DNA of 64,000 nt from Maribacter dokdonensis DSW-8 (GTDB taxonomy: Bacteria > Bacteroidota > Bacteroidia > Flavobacteriales > Flavobacteriaceae), in contig NZ_LDPE01000007.1 of the NCBI RefSeq assembly GCF_001447995.1, forward strand, positions 62,001 to 126,000, given 5' to 3'. Shown here piece by piece: positions 18,015-27,331 of the stretch. The notes under the pieces are model-generated. The model saw only the letters and a program-made list of their open reading frames with translations. It ran no database searches and was not told the DNA's origin. Positions within the stretch are counted from its first letter, which is position 1. Each line of letters begins with the position of its first letter. The position numbers were made by a program, and so were the translations under genes.

Positions 18015-19529
18015 TATTATATTCAACATTTTCTCGGTAGCTTTAATAGCACTAACCGTTTGGTCTGAATCCAATCCTCTTGATGTGAATTCTTTTCCGT
18101 TCAATTCCCAAGTAATTACTGTTTCGCATAATGCATCAGAAGTACTACCAGGAGGAATTCTTACCGCATAATCCGTTAGTTTAGGTAAGGCAATTTTTTT
18201 GGCAATGTACACCTTTTTAAGGGCATTCATAAAAGCATCATACTGTCCGTCTCCTTGAGCATGCGCTTCAATTACTTTTCCATCGATTTCAACAGATAGG
18301 GTAGTAGAAGGCATTAATCCCTTGGCGTGTGTAAGTACGTAAGATTTTATAAAAACCTTTTGCTTATAATCTGCAGTATCTAAAACATCGGATATTATAA
18401 AAGGAAGGTCATCTTTGGTTACACGTTCTTTCTTGTCTCCTAATTCTATAATTCTGGCAGTAACTTTTTTTAATTCTTCATTATTTAGGGTTAATCCAAG
18501 CTCCTGTAGATTTTTCTGTATGTTGGCTTTGCCAGACATTTTTCCTAATGCATATTTGCGCTTTCTACCAAAACGTTCTGGCATTAAGTCACTGAAGTAG
18601 AGATTGTTTTTACTGTCTCCATCTGCGTGAATACCAGCGGTTTGGGTAAATACATTATCGCCTACTATAGGTTTATTCGCTGGTATGGTAAAACCTGTAA
18701 AAGCAGATACCAGTTTACTTACTTTATATAAAGAGGTTTCATTTACATTAATTTTTACTTCTGGTAAAAAGTCATTGATTACCGCAATGGCACTTGCCAT
18801 TGGAGCATTACCAGCGCGTTCTCCCATACCATTTACGGTTAGGTGTAGACCATGACAACCGGCTTTTACGGCTTCCATAATATTGGCAACACCTAAATCG
18901 TAATCGTTATGCCCATGAAAATCAAAATGTAAATTCGGAAATTTTTGAATGATTTCAGTTAAATAAGCATAGGTTTCTGTGTGCGTAAGAATACCTAATG
19001 TATCTGGTAATAAAATCCTTTTTACATTTTGTGTTGAAAGGAATTCTAAAAATTCAAAAACATACTCTTTTGAATTTCGCATTCCATTACTCCAATCCTC
19101 TAAATAAATATTATTGATAATGCCTCTTTCTGTGGCTTGTTCAAAAATAGCTGCTATTTCATTGAAGTGTTGCTCAGGGATTTTCTTTAACTGATATTTT
19201 AAATGGTTAAGAGAGCCCTTGGTCAACAAATTTTGTGAAACGGCACCAGAAGTTTTCATCCAATCCAAAGAAACCCCACCGTCCACAAAAGTTAGAACCT
19301 CTACACGTTCTAAAAAACCATTTTCAGCGGCCCATTCGGTAATTTTTTGAACAGCTTCAAGCTCACCATCGGAAACTCGTGCCGAAGCTACTTCAATACG
19401 GTCTACTTTTAGCTCTTCTAAAAGTAGTTTCGCCAAGGTCAATTTTTCCGATGCAGAAAAGGATACGCCTGAGGTCTGTTCACCATCCCTAAGGGTGGTA
19501 TCCATTATTTCTAACTTTCTTTTTTTCAT
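18012..19529 (-). CDS. leuA: 2-isopropylmalate synthase family enzyme (LeuA; citramalate synthase not excluded)
   Basis: The HMGL-like TIM barrel carries the catalytic start motif IMDTTLRDGEQTSG, the metal-binding FHGHNDYDLG and NGMGERAGNAPMAS. The C-terminal LeuA dimerisation/regulatory domain (about residues 375-505) includes HAQGDGQYDAFMNALKK. The operon context (leuC, leuD, leuB) favours 2-isopropylmalate synthesis from 2-oxoisovalerate and acetyl-CoA. The sequence is of the divergent Bacteroidota type and somewhat CimA-like, but ilvA is present so citramalate is not needed for isoleucine. The start at 19529 (MKKRKLEIMD) is preferred; an upstream ATG at 19550 lies inside a hairpin arm. 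Confidence 0.88.
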   Translation of the reverse strand: MKKRKLEIMDTTLRDGEQTSGVSFSASEKLTLAKLLLEELKVDRIEVASARVSDGELEAVQKITEWAAENGFLERVEVLTFVDGGVSLDWMKTSGAVSQNLLTKGSLNHLKYQLKKIPEQHFNEIAAIFEQATERGIINNIYLEDWSNGMRNSKEYVFEFLEFLSTQNVKRILLPDTLGILTHTETYAYLTEIIQKFPNLHFDFHGHNDYDLGVANIMEAVKAGCHGLHLTVNGMGERAGNAPMASAIAVINDFLPEVKINVNETSLYKVSKLVSAFTGFTIPANKPIVGDNVFTQTAGIHADGDSKNNLYFSDLMPERFGRKRKYALGKMSGKANIQKNLQELGLTLNNEELKKVTARIIELGDKKERVTKDDLPFIISDVLDTADYKQKVFIKSYVLTHAKGLMPSTTLSVEIDGKVIEAHAQGDGQYDAFMNALKKVYIAKKIALPKLTDYAVRIPPGSTSDALCETVITWELNGKEFTSRGLDSDQTVSAIKATEKMLNII

Positions 19530-19538
19530 GTGATCTAA

Positions 19539-19570
19539 TTGCCGTTTCATCTTATATTAGGAAACGGCAA
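19539..19570 (-). promoter_or_regulatory. Hairpin at the leuA translation start
   Basis: TTGCCGTTTC and GAAACGGCAA (+ strand 19539-19548 and 19561-19570) form a perfect 10-bp inverted repeat with a 12-nt loop. On the mRNA strand the second arm covers the upstream candidate start (ATG at 19550) and ends 9 nt before the preferred ATG at 19529. It could limit leuA translation within the leu mRNA. There is no T-run. Confidence 0.6.
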
Positions 19571-19614
19571 ATGGTTAGTTAACGTAAATGATGTTGGTAC
19601 TTTGAAAATTGAGT

Positions 19615-20211
19615 TTATAACGGAGTGTTTTCCGCAAATGTCTCAATATCCTTTTTGATGTTCAATAAGTAATCAATATCATCAAAACCGTTCAACATAT
19701 TGTTTTTCTTGTAATCATTGATGTCAAAAGATTCACTTTCACCTGTAGCCAACAATGTTATTTTTTGCTCAGGAAGATTAATTTCCAATTCTGCAGAAGG
19801 GTCTGCCTCCACGGCATCAAAAATTTTCTGTAAAAACTCTGCACTTACCTGTACGGGTAAAACACCGATGTTTAAACAGTTGTTTCTGAAAATATCTGCA
19901 AAGAAACTAGAAACTACACATCTAAATCCGTAATCATAAACTGCCCATGCAGCGTGCTCACGGGATGAACCAGAACCAAAGTTTTTTCCACCTACTAAAA
20001 TTTTTCCACTGAATTTATCTTGGTTTAAAACAAAATCTTCTTTCAGGGTGTTGTCCTGATTGTATCTCCAGTCTCTAAAAAGATTATCACCGAAACCTAC
20101 ACGCTCTGTTGCTTTTAAGAATCTAGCCGGTATTATTTGATCGGTATCTACATTTTCAATTGGCAACGGTACTGCCGTTGATGTCAATATATTGAATTTA
20201 TCGTATGCCAT
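19615..20211 (-). CDS. leuD: 3-isopropylmalate dehydratase small subunit
   Basis: The 198-residue swivel-domain subunit pairs with LeuC to isomerise 2- to 3-isopropylmalate. The family patterns are clear: VPLPIENVDTDQIIPARFLK (about 17-36), the substrate loop VGGKNFGSGSSREHAAWAVYDYG and SSFFADIFRNNCLNIGVLP. Length and start (MAYDKFNILTSTAVPL) are normal. A 99-bp gap separates it from leuC upstream, and leuA follows. Confidence 0.97.
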   Translation of the reverse strand: MAYDKFNILTSTAVPLPIENVDTDQIIPARFLKATERVGFGDNLFRDWRYNQDNTLKEDFVLNQDKFSGKILVGGKNFGSGSSREHAAWAVYDYGFRCVVSSFFADIFRNNCLNIGVLPVQVSAEFLQKIFDAVEADPSAELEINLPEQKITLLATGESESFDINDYKKNNMLNGFDDIDYLLNIKKDIETFAENTPL

Positions 20212-20310
20212 TTTTTATAGCTTTTTGCCTCTGGTTATTGACCATTGGCCTGTATTATTATCATTGTTTTTTCACTAAAAGCCTTAGGCTAATAGTTAAG
20301 GACAAAATTG

Positions 20311-21723
20311 TTATACTAATTCTGCCATTAATTCCCTTGGGTCTGTTACTTTACCGGTTACGGCAGCCGCAGCAGCAACTAAAGGACTAGCCAACAAAGT
20401 TCTTGATCCAGGACCTTGTCTTCCTTCAAAGTTTCTGTTAGATGTACTTACGGCCAGTTTACCAGCAGGTATCTTATCATCGTTCATTGCTAAACAAGCA
20501 GAACAACCAGGCTCACGAAGTTCAAAACCGGCTTCGGTTAAAATATCCAATATGCCTTCTTCTTTAATGGCAGTTTCTACTTTGTGAGATCCAGGAACCA
20601 ACCATGCGGTTACATTATCGGCTTTTTTCTTTCCTTTTACTATTGATGCAAAAGCACGGAAATCTTCTATACGACCATTGGTACAACTTCCAAGGAAAAC
20701 AAAGTCAATAGGCTTGCCCATCATACTTTCACCTTCATTGAAATCCATATATTTCAATGATTTTTGATATGTTGATGCACCACCTTGAACGGCATTTGCC
20801 ATAGGTATATCATTTGATATTCCCATTCCCATACCCGGGTTGGTACCGTAGGTAATCATTGGTTCTATTAACGAACCGTCAAAAGTCAATTCTTTATCGA
20901 AAATGGCATCTTCATCGGTATACAATGTTTCCCAATAAGCCATTGCCTTATCCCAGTCGGCACCTTTTGGTGTAAACTCACGACCTTTTATATATTCAAA
21001 CGTTTTTTCATCTGGCGCGATCATACCACCACGGGCACCCATTTCAATACTCAGGTTACACACGGTCATACGACCTTCCATACTCATGTCCCTGAAAATT
21101 TCACCTGCATATTCTACAAAGTATCCAGTAGCACCAGAAGTAGTTAATTGAGAGATAATGAATAAGGCAACATCTTTAGGAGTAACACCTTTGCTCATTT
21201 TTCCGTTGATATTGATACGCATTCTCTTTGGTTTAGGCTGCATAATACATTGCGTAGCCAATACCATTTCAACTTCAGATGTTCCAATACCAAAGGCAAT
21301 AGCACCAAATGCACCATGTGTAGAGGTGTGTGAATCTCCACATACTATAGTAGCACCAGGTTGTGTAATACCGTATTCAGGACCAACAACGTGTACAATA
21401 CCATTTTTTGCGTGACCTAATCCCCAATAAGAAATACCATATTCATTAGCATTTTCCTCTAACATTTTTAATTGGTTCGCAGAAAGTGGATCGGCAACCG
21501 GCAAATGTTGGTTTATTGTAGGCGTATTATGGTCAGCCGTTGCAAAAGTTTTCTCCGGATGCATTACAGGAATATTTCTATTCTTAATACCAAGGAAAGC
21601 AACAGGACTGGTTACCTCATGTACCATGTGTCTGTCAATGAACAGTACATCTGGACCATCTTGTATTTTATGTACTACGTGGGAATCCCACACTTTGTCA
21701 AATAATGTTTTTGTTGCGCTCAT
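20311..21723 (-). CDS. leuC: 3-isopropylmalate dehydratase large subunit
   Basis: This aconitase-family subunit carries the [4Fe-4S] cluster. The three cysteine ligands are C347 (FLGSCTNGR), C407 and C410 ([12 protein letters not shown]). [30 protein letters not shown] aconitase signature residues lie at about 128-152 (here [10 protein letters not shown]). The 470-residue length is normal. It is the first gene of the leucine operon leuC-leuD-leuA-(four-helix bundle)-leuB. The 468-bp upstream region, shared with a divergent sugar-acid operon, has a promoter-like motif 22 bp before the ATG. Confidence 0.97.
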   Translation of the reverse strand: MSATKTLFDKVWDSHVVHKIQDGPDVLFIDRHMVHEVTSPVAFLGIKNRNIPVMHPEKTFATADHNTPTINQHLPVADPLSANQLKMLEENANEYGISYWGLGHAKNGIVHVVGPEYGITQPGATIVCGDSHTSTHGAFGAIAFGIGTSEVEMVLATQCIMQPKPKRMRININGKMSKGVTPKDVALFIISQLTTSGATGYFVEYAGEIFRDMSMEGRMTVCNLSIEMGARGGMIAPDEKTFEYIKGREFTPKGADWDKAMAYWETLYTDEDAIFDKELTFDGSLIEPMITYGTNPGMGMGISNDIPMANAVQGGASTYQKSLKYMDFNEGESMMGKPIDFVFLGSCTNGRIEDFRAFASIVKGKKKADNVTAWLVPGSHKVETAIKEEGILDILTEAGFELREPGCSACLAMNDDKIPAGKLAVSTSNRNFEGRQGPGSRTLLASPLVAAAAAVTGKVTDPRELMAELV

Positions 21724-22191
21724 ATTCTATATAATCTAAGTTCACAAATCTATTAAAACCAAGGGTTTTTTCGAAATTAACACCCTTCTAAATTACGATG
21801 TTCAACGATAAAGTTGTTATATTTTAATGAATTCCTAAGTACAATATAAATTTATAAGAGTCACTTGGTTTATTGTTTAAAAATTTAGGAAAACACATAT
21901 ATTCTTTAGAAAAATTCAATTTTTTCCTTCCCATGAACACATTCTTAATTTTTTTGAACATTGTCTAGTTTATGTATAGTAGTTAATTCAATTGTTCTAT
22001 TGTTTTCTATAAGTATAAATAGCAGTTCAATTTTATATGTGGTAATTTTTGGATGTTCTTTTAAGGTCTGTTTTTGATAGACTTATTGTTTGATTATCGG
22101 CACGTAGTTTAAAGATTGATAATGAAATATTGTCAAAGGTGTAGCGTCGTTAAATTCAAGGATAAAAATTACGATAATAATTTTAGGATAC
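21724..22191. other. 468-bp divergent intergenic region between leuC and the sugar-acid operon
   Basis: Very AT-rich and without a credible ORF. It holds a leuC -7-type motif at 21745-21752 on the reverse strand and a perfect 15-nt palindrome with odd centre at 21910-21924 (AAAAATTCAATTTTT) that could be an operator. I see no TAnnTTTG motif on the + strand for the sugar-acid operon, and no regulator gene is adjacent. Confidence 0.55.
21745..21752 (-). promoter_or_regulatory. Putative -7 promoter element of the leucine operon
   Basis: Reverse-strand TAGATTTG fits TAnnTTTG, 21 bp before the leuC ATG. No consensus TTG stands at -33; TTCG is the nearest match. This predicts a very short leader, too short for attenuation. 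Confidence 0.35.
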
Positions 22192-23481
22192 ATGTTAGAA
22201 AAATCTACTAAAAAGCGTTACAACATATTGGCAATGGTATTTTTTACTGTTGTGATCAATTACTTAGATCGTAGTAATATTTCGGTTGCTGCGTTTGCTT
22301 TAAGTGATGAATTAGAATTAAGTACCGTACAAATGGGATATATTTTTTCGGCCTTTGCGTGGACCTATGCTATTTTGCAAATACCAGGGGGTATTATGGC
22401 CGATAAGATAAAAACAAGATTCTTATACCCTATTCTTATGGCATTTTGGTCAATTGCTACATTAATACAAGGTGTCGCCAATTCTTTTTTATTATTAATA
22501 GGGTTAAGGGCTAGCATTGGAATTTTTGAAGCACCATCTTATCCCATTAATAACTTAATAGTTACTCGTTGGTTTCCTGATAATGAAAGGGCTTCCGCAA
22601 TTGCTGTTTATACCTCTGGACAATACTTGGGTTTGGCATTTTTAACTCCAGTCTTAACTTGGATACAATCTCAAATGGGGTGGAGGGGCTTGTTCATTGT
22701 AAGTGGTATTATTGGTTTGGTTTGGGCTTTGGTGTGGTATATTTTTTATCGAGATCCAAAAGAACACAAAAGCATAAGCCAAAATGAATTGAAACATATT
22801 GCCGATGGTGGCGGACTTATTGACTTAAAATCGAATGTAAAAGGGCAACCGAAAGAGAAATTTGAGATGTCAGATTTAATTCAGGTTTTCAAATATAGGA
22901 AGCTTTGGGGTATTTACATAGGTCAGTTCTGTTTAGGTGCTACAGCAATATTCTTTCTTACATGGTTTCCAACATATTTAGTGAAATATAGGGGGTTAGA
23001 CTTTTTGCAATCTGGTTTTTTGGCGTCTATACCATTTTTGGCGGCATTCGCAGGTATTTTATTGTCTGGGTTTAGTTCAGATTATTTAGTAAAAAAAGGA
23101 TATAGTAATGAAATTGCCAGAAAAGGACCTATTGTTATAGGTATGTTACTATCTACGGCAATCATTGGTGCCAATTATACAGATGACAATACTTTGGTTA
23201 TTCTGTTTTTGGCAATTGCTTTCTTTGGTAATGGGCTGGCAAGTATAGCATGGGTTTTTGTTTCGCTTATGGCACCTAAGAACTTAATTGGCTTAACCGG
23301 AGGGGCCTTTAATTTTATTGGAGGCTTGTCTGCTGTGGTCGTACCAGTTATTATAGGGTATTTAGTAGAGGATGGAGATTTTAAACCAGCTTTGTTCTTT
23401 ATTGGAGGAGTTGCCTTTCTAGGGTTCTTCTGCTACACCTTTGTTATTGGTAAGGTTAAAAGAATAGTGTCAAAATCTTAA
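22192..23481 (+). CDS. MFS sugar-acid importer, anion:cation symporter (ACS) family
   Basis: The 429-residue protein has about 12 transmembrane segments and ACS-family signatures: FFTVVINYLDRSNISVAAFAL in the first segment, QMGYIFSAFAWTYAILQIPGG in the second and LRASIGIFEAPSYPINNLIVTRWFP in the fourth. ExuT, GudP and DgoT of this family import hexuronates, glucarate and galactonate with protons. Its place as first gene of an operon with a galactonate dehydratase-like enzyme makes a hexonate or related sugar acid the likely cargo. It is separated by 13 bp from the next gene. Confidence 0.88.
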   Translation: MLEKSTKKRYNILAMVFFTVVINYLDRSNISVAAFALSDELELSTVQMGYIFSAFAWTYAILQIPGGIMADKIKTRFLYPILMAFWSIATLIQGVANSFLLLIGLRASIGIFEAPSYPINNLIVTRWFPDNERASAIAVYTSGQYLGLAFLTPVLTWIQSQMGWRGLFIVSGIIGLVWALVWYIFYRDPKEHKSISQNELKHIADGGGLIDLKSNVKGQPKEKFEMSDLIQVFKYRKLWGIYIGQFCLGATAIFFLTWFPTYLVKYRGLDFLQSGFLASIPFLAAFAGILLSGFSSDYLVKKGYSNEIARKGPIVIGMLLSTAIIGANYTDDNTLVILFLAIAFFGNGLASIAWVFVSLMAPKNLIGLTGGAFNFIGGLSAVVVPVIIGYLVEDGDFKPALFFIGGVAFLGFFCYTFVIGKVKRIVSKS

Positions 23482-23494
23482 ATAAACTTATGAA

Positions 23495-24655
23495 ATGAGA
23501 ATTACGGATATTAAAACATTTCCTATTAACATAGGCAAAGGTATTCAGTTGGTGGTAAAAATAGAGACCGATGAGAATATTCATGGATGGGGAGCATCTG
23601 GTCTTTCAGGTAGAGAGTTAGCCGTAGTAGGTGCTATTCAACATTTTAAAATTTTCTTAATAGGTAGGGACCCAAGGCAAATTGGTGCACTTTGGCAAGA
23701 AATGTATCGTGGTCAATATTTTGAAGGAGGTCGTGTATTAACAGCCGCTATCTCTGCAATTGATATTGCCTTGCATGATGTTAAAAGTAAAGTTCTTGAA
23801 ATTCCCATATATGATCTTTTAGGGGGTAAGCAACGAGATTATGTAGAGTGTTTTGCTTCCGTGCGTTTCACGACAAAAGAAGAGTTGTTGCATTATTCAA
23901 GAATTTTGGTAAAAGATGGATGGAATATGCTACGATTGGCTCCCGCAGAGTTTGAATCTCAGAAAGACCCGGGTGTTTTTGAGCCAAGAACTTCTATTGC
24001 ACTTTTGGCAGATTGGGTTACGGAATTGCGCAAAGAAATTGGTTCTAAAATAACAATGGGCATAGATTATCATACTAGGCTGTCTATACCAGAAACTTAT
24101 TCGTTCATACAAAGAATGCCTAAAGGAACTTTAGATTTTATTGAGGAACCTATTAGAGATGAAAACCCTGAAGCTTATAAAAGTTTGCGTCAAATGGTTG
24201 ATGTGCCTTTTGCTATTGGTGAGGAATTTGCAAGTAAATGGCAGTTTATGCCTTTTATTGAACAGAATATAACTCAATTTGCACGCATAGACGTATGTAA
24301 TGTGGGCGGTTTGACCGAGGCTAAAAAAGTAGCGGCAATGGCAGAAACACATTACATAGATTTAATGCCGCACAATCCATTAGGACCTATATGTACAGCA
24401 GCAACTATACAATTGGCGGCTTCTTGCCCAAATTTTAGTTGGTTAGAAGAAATAAATACACCTGCCCAATATATGGGTACAAATGCACCAGAGTTTTACC
24501 CAGAGCAACCCATTCTTGAAGGTCCCCGGTATAAAGTATCGGATTTGCCTGGTCTGGGTGTAGCGTTTAACGAGCAATTGGCGCTTTCTAAAGATTTCAA
24601 GCCTATTGAAATTCCTAGATTAAGAAAAAATGATGGATCATTAACAAATTGGTAA
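23495..24655 (+). CDS. Enolase-superfamily sugar-acid dehydratase, D-galactonate dehydratase-like
   Basis: The 386-residue protein has the mandelate racemase/enolase superfamily layout: an N-terminal capping domain (ETDENIHGWGASG) and a barrel with metal ligands D191 (GIDYHTR), E217 (FIEEPI) and the GEE at about 242-244. Catalytic histidines H193 (next but one to the first ligand, as in DgoD) and H293 (MPHNPLGP) are present. This points to dehydration of a hexonate such as D-galactonate to 2-keto-3-deoxy-galactonate, fitting the kinase and aldolase that follow. Gluconate, other aldonates or cycloisomerisation of 3,6-anhydrogalactonate cannot be excluded from sequence alone. Confidence 0.82.
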   Translation: MRITDIKTFPINIGKGIQLVVKIETDENIHGWGASGLSGRELAVVGAIQHFKIFLIGRDPRQIGALWQEMYRGQYFEGGRVLTAAISAIDIALHDVKSKVLEIPIYDLLGGKQRDYVECFASVRFTTKEELLHYSRILVKDGWNMLRLAPAEFESQKDPGVFEPRTSIALLADWVTELRKEIGSKITMGIDYHTRLSIPETYSFIQRMPKGTLDFIEEPIRDENPEAYKSLRQMVDVPFAIGEEFASKWQFMPFIEQNITQFARIDVCNVGGLTEAKKVAAMAETHYIDLMPHNPLGPICTAATIQLAASCPNFSWLEEINTPAQYMGTNAPEFYPEQPILEGPRYKVSDLPGLGVAFNEQLALSKDFKPIEIPRLRKNDGSLTNW

Positions 24656-24659
24656 TCAA

Positions 24660-25667
24660 ATGAGCTTTGTAACTTTTGGAGAAATAATGTTGCGGTTAAC
24701 GCCGAACGATCACGGACAGAAAATAAATTCTAGCAATACTTTTAATGTTAATTATGCTGGTTCAGAATCTAATGTGGCAAGTGCATTGGGCGTTTTGAAC
24801 AATGATATTTCTTTTGTTACCAAATTACCGTCCAATCAGTTGGGTGATGCAGCTGTTAGAAACTTACAGGGGTTTGGTGTTCAAACTAATTTTGTGGTCC
24901 GTGGTGGCAGCAGAATTGGCACATACTTTATAGAGATAGGTGACTCCATTAGGCCATCAAGTGTTATTTATGATAGGGCAAATTCTGCAATTAGTACTAT
25001 AAAAGAAGGTGAGTTTCCGTGGGAAGAAATCCTTAGAAATAAAAAATGGATCTTTCTTTCTGGTATTACACCTGTACTTAGTGAACAATGTGCCAAAGAG
25101 ACTATAAATGTTGCAAAAATAGCCAAGGAATTAGGGGTTAAGGTTGCTTTTGATATGAATTATAGAAGGACCTTATGGAAATCCAATAAAGATGCACAGC
25201 TTATTTTTAACAAGATACTTGGTTATACTGATTTGCTTTTTGGTAATGCAGGTGTATTAAAAGATGTTTATGAGATGGATTTTGAAGGTGATTGTCCTGA
25301 AGAAAAGACTATAAACGCTGTTCTAAAGGCAAAGAAAAAGTTTGGCATTGAGCAACTGGCATTTACGATTAGAAAGCATAGCTCTGCCAGTGAGAATGAG
25401 CTATCTGGTGTGTTGCTGTCCAATAATAACTTATCGGTAGCAAAAATTATAAAGGTGAACATAACAGATCGTTTTGGCACAGGAGATGCCTTCGCCGCTG
25501 CTTGTTTACATAGTATTAATAAAGGTGATGCGGATCAAGAAATTATAGATTTTTCTACGGCGGCTTTTGCATTAAAGCACACTATAAAGGGAGATCAGCA
25601 TACCAGTTCAGAAAATGAAATTAAATCAATAATGGAAGGTAATATCTCCGGACATGTTTTAAGATGA
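24660..25667 (+). CDS. kdgK: PfkB-family sugar kinase, 2-keto-3-deoxy-gluconate/galactonate kinase-like
   Basis: The 335-residue ribokinase-fold enzyme begins MSFVTFGEIMLRLTPNDHGQK, contains the substrate-binding region NYAGSESNVASALGVL and the catalytic GTGDAFAAACLHSI near residue 273-286 (anion hole and base aspartate). KdgK phosphorylates 2-keto-3-deoxy-gluconate or -galactonate at C6. It starts 4 bp after the dehydratase stop and shares an ATGA overlap with the aldolase, so the three enzymes are translationally coupled. Confidence 0.85.
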   Translation: MSFVTFGEIMLRLTPNDHGQKINSSNTFNVNYAGSESNVASALGVLNNDISFVTKLPSNQLGDAAVRNLQGFGVQTNFVVRGGSRIGTYFIEIGDSIRPSSVIYDRANSAISTIKEGEFPWEEILRNKKWIFLSGITPVLSEQCAKETINVAKIAKELGVKVAFDMNYRRTLWKSNKDAQLIFNKILGYTDLLFGNAGVLKDVYEMDFEGDCPEEKTINAVLKAKKKFGIEQLAFTIRKHSSASENELSGVLLSNNNLSVAKIIKVNITDRFGTGDAFAAACLHSINKGDADQEIIDFSTAAFALKHTIKGDQHTSSENEIKSIMEGNISGHVLR

Positions 25668-26296
25668 ATAGAAAAGAAATAGTTGCTAGAATCAAAAATG
25701 AAAAAATTGTGGCCATTCTTCGTACAAAGAGTCAAAATGATGTGCCCCAGTTGGTGAAAATTGTCTTGGAAACCGGGGTAGATGTTCTTGAGATTACATC
25801 TAATACGCCTGGTTATTTAGAAGAAATTACGAATGCTCGTGCCTTGTATCCAAATAAAATTATTGGAGTTGGCACAGCTATTAATGTCAAAATTGCGGAG
25901 CAAGCCATAGCAGCTGGAGCACAGTTTCTGGTTACTCCAAATACTAATGTGGATGTCGTTGCACTGAGCCATAAATATGATGTGCCCGTTTTAATGGGCG
26001 CTATGACGCCTTCAGAGGTTTGTGTGGCTAGCGAAAATGGAGCAGATGTTGTAAAACTTTTTCCTGCCGGTGCAATGGGTCTTCAATATTTTAAAGCGTT
26101 AAAAGCACCTTTGGATCATATTGAATATTTTGCGGTGGGTGGTATTAATCCGAATTACGTTGGCGATTGGTTTAAAGCTGGTGCATCGGGTATAGGTTAC
26201 GGTTGTGTGGTCAATGATGCCAAGACCGGTAAAATCGATTTTGAGGCCAGTAAAAAATTATCTGAAGATTTTGTAATTCAGGCAAAATCCAATTAA
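25664..26296 (+). CDS. eda: KDPG/KDPGal-type aldolase (2-keto-3-deoxy-6-phospho-hexonate aldolase)
   Basis: The 210-residue class I aldolase has the Schiff-base lysine K131 in DVVKLFPAGAMG and the general-acid glutamate E43 in VLEITSNTPG, as in Eda. It cleaves KDPG or its galactose epimer into pyruvate and glyceraldehyde-3-phosphate. The start ATG overlaps the kinase stop (ATGA). A single 1-bp gap separates it from the lactonase gene. Together with the preceding genes it completes a catabolic route from an imported sugar acid. Confidence 0.92.
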   Translation: MNRKEIVARIKNEKIVAILRTKSQNDVPQLVKIVLETGVDVLEITSNTPGYLEEITNARALYPNKIIGVGTAINVKIAEQAIAAGAQFLVTPNTNVDVVALSHKYDVPVLMGAMTPSEVCVASENGADVVKLFPAGAMGLQYFKALKAPLDHIEYFAVGGINPNYVGDWFKAGASGIGYGCVVNDAKTGKIDFEASKKLSEDFVIQAKSN

Positions 26297-26297
26297 C

Positions 26298-27329
26298 ATG
26301 ATTAAAAAAGTTCTATACCTACTAGTATTCATTGTTACAGCTTCCTGTAAAATGTCTAGGACTAAAGAAATATTGGGGGATGGATCCATAACATCAAACT
26401 TTTCAATTGAGATACTAGATGATGAAGCTTTACAGGTTTTAGACTCAAAAAGTACATTGAAAATAATAGCTAGTGGTTTTGATTGGGTAGAGGGACCATT
26501 GTGGATAGAAGATGGTCAATACCTTTTGTTTTCTGATATTCCTAAAAATAAAGTCTATAAACTGAATGCCCAGAATGATACGGTAACTTATTTAAACCCT
26601 TCTGGTTTTGATGTTGAAAATTATACAGGTTTTGGACCGGGTTCAAACGGTTTGCTGTTAAGTCCACAGGGGCAGCTGGTACTTATGCAGCATGGAGAGC
26701 GGCGTGTTGGGGTGATGAAATCAGATTTGGATAATCCAAGTCCTACGTATGCTTCTTTAATAAACAGCTTTGAAGGTAAAAGGCTGAATAGTCCCAACGA
26801 CGGTGTTTTTGACAAAAATGGAAATTTGTATTTCACCGATCCACCATACGGACTTCGAAACTTAATGGAAGATGAGGATAAGGAATTGGATTTTCAGGGA
26901 GTTTATTGTCTTTTAAGATCTGGTGAACTAATTCTAATAGATAAAGAATTGAGTTTTCCGAACGGAATTACACTTTCTAGTGATAACAAATTACTTTATG
27001 TAGCAGTGTCAGATGATAAGGTTGGTGGTGCTTGGTTTCAATATAGTCTAGAAGCACCAGGTAAAGCTGTTGACAAGAAGTTATTTTATGATGTTAAGCA
27101 CTTGTTGGGCAAACCTGATCAACAAGGACTTCCAGATGGTTTGAAAGCAAATAGTAAAGGCTATATTTTTGCCACGGGTCCAGGTGGGTTGTGGATTTTT
27201 AATAAAGAAGCTAAACCTATAGCTAGAGTATACACGGGTTTATTGACTTCTAACTGTGCCTTAACAACTAATGAAAAGCGATTATTTTTAACTGCAGATA
27301 GTTATATATTGGCTTTGGCTTTAAAATAA
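26298..27329 (+). CDS. SMP-30/gluconolactonase-like lipoprotein
   Basis: The 343-residue protein has a lipoprotein signal peptide ending in the lipobox TASC (C17), so it should be membrane-anchored outside the cytoplasm. The body is a six-bladed propeller of the SMP-30/gluconolactonase family: WVEGPLWIEDGQYLLFSDIPKNKVY, FGPGSNGLLLSPQGQLVLMQHGERRV, SPNDGVFDKNGNLYFTDPPYG and FPNGITLSSDNKLLYVAVSD, which carry the family's metal-site Glu, Asn and Asp residues. It probably opens a sugar lactone to the aldonate before import by the operon's transporter. It ends 2 bp from the convergent recG stop. Confidence 0.85.
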   Translation: MIKKVLYLLVFIVTASCKMSRTKEILGDGSITSNFSIEILDDEALQVLDSKSTLKIIASGFDWVEGPLWIEDGQYLLFSDIPKNKVYKLNAQNDTVTYLNPSGFDVENYTGFGPGSNGLLLSPQGQLVLMQHGERRVGVMKSDLDNPSPTYASLINSFEGKRLNSPNDGVFDKNGNLYFTDPPYGLRNLMEDEDKELDFQGVYCLLRSGELILIDKELSFPNGITLSSDNKLLYVAVSDDKVGGAWFQYSLEAPGKAVDKKLFYDVKHLLGKPDQQGLPDGLKANSKGYIFATGPGGLWIFNKEAKPIARVYTGLLTSNCALTTNEKRLFLTADSYILALALK

Positions 27330-27331
27330 AA

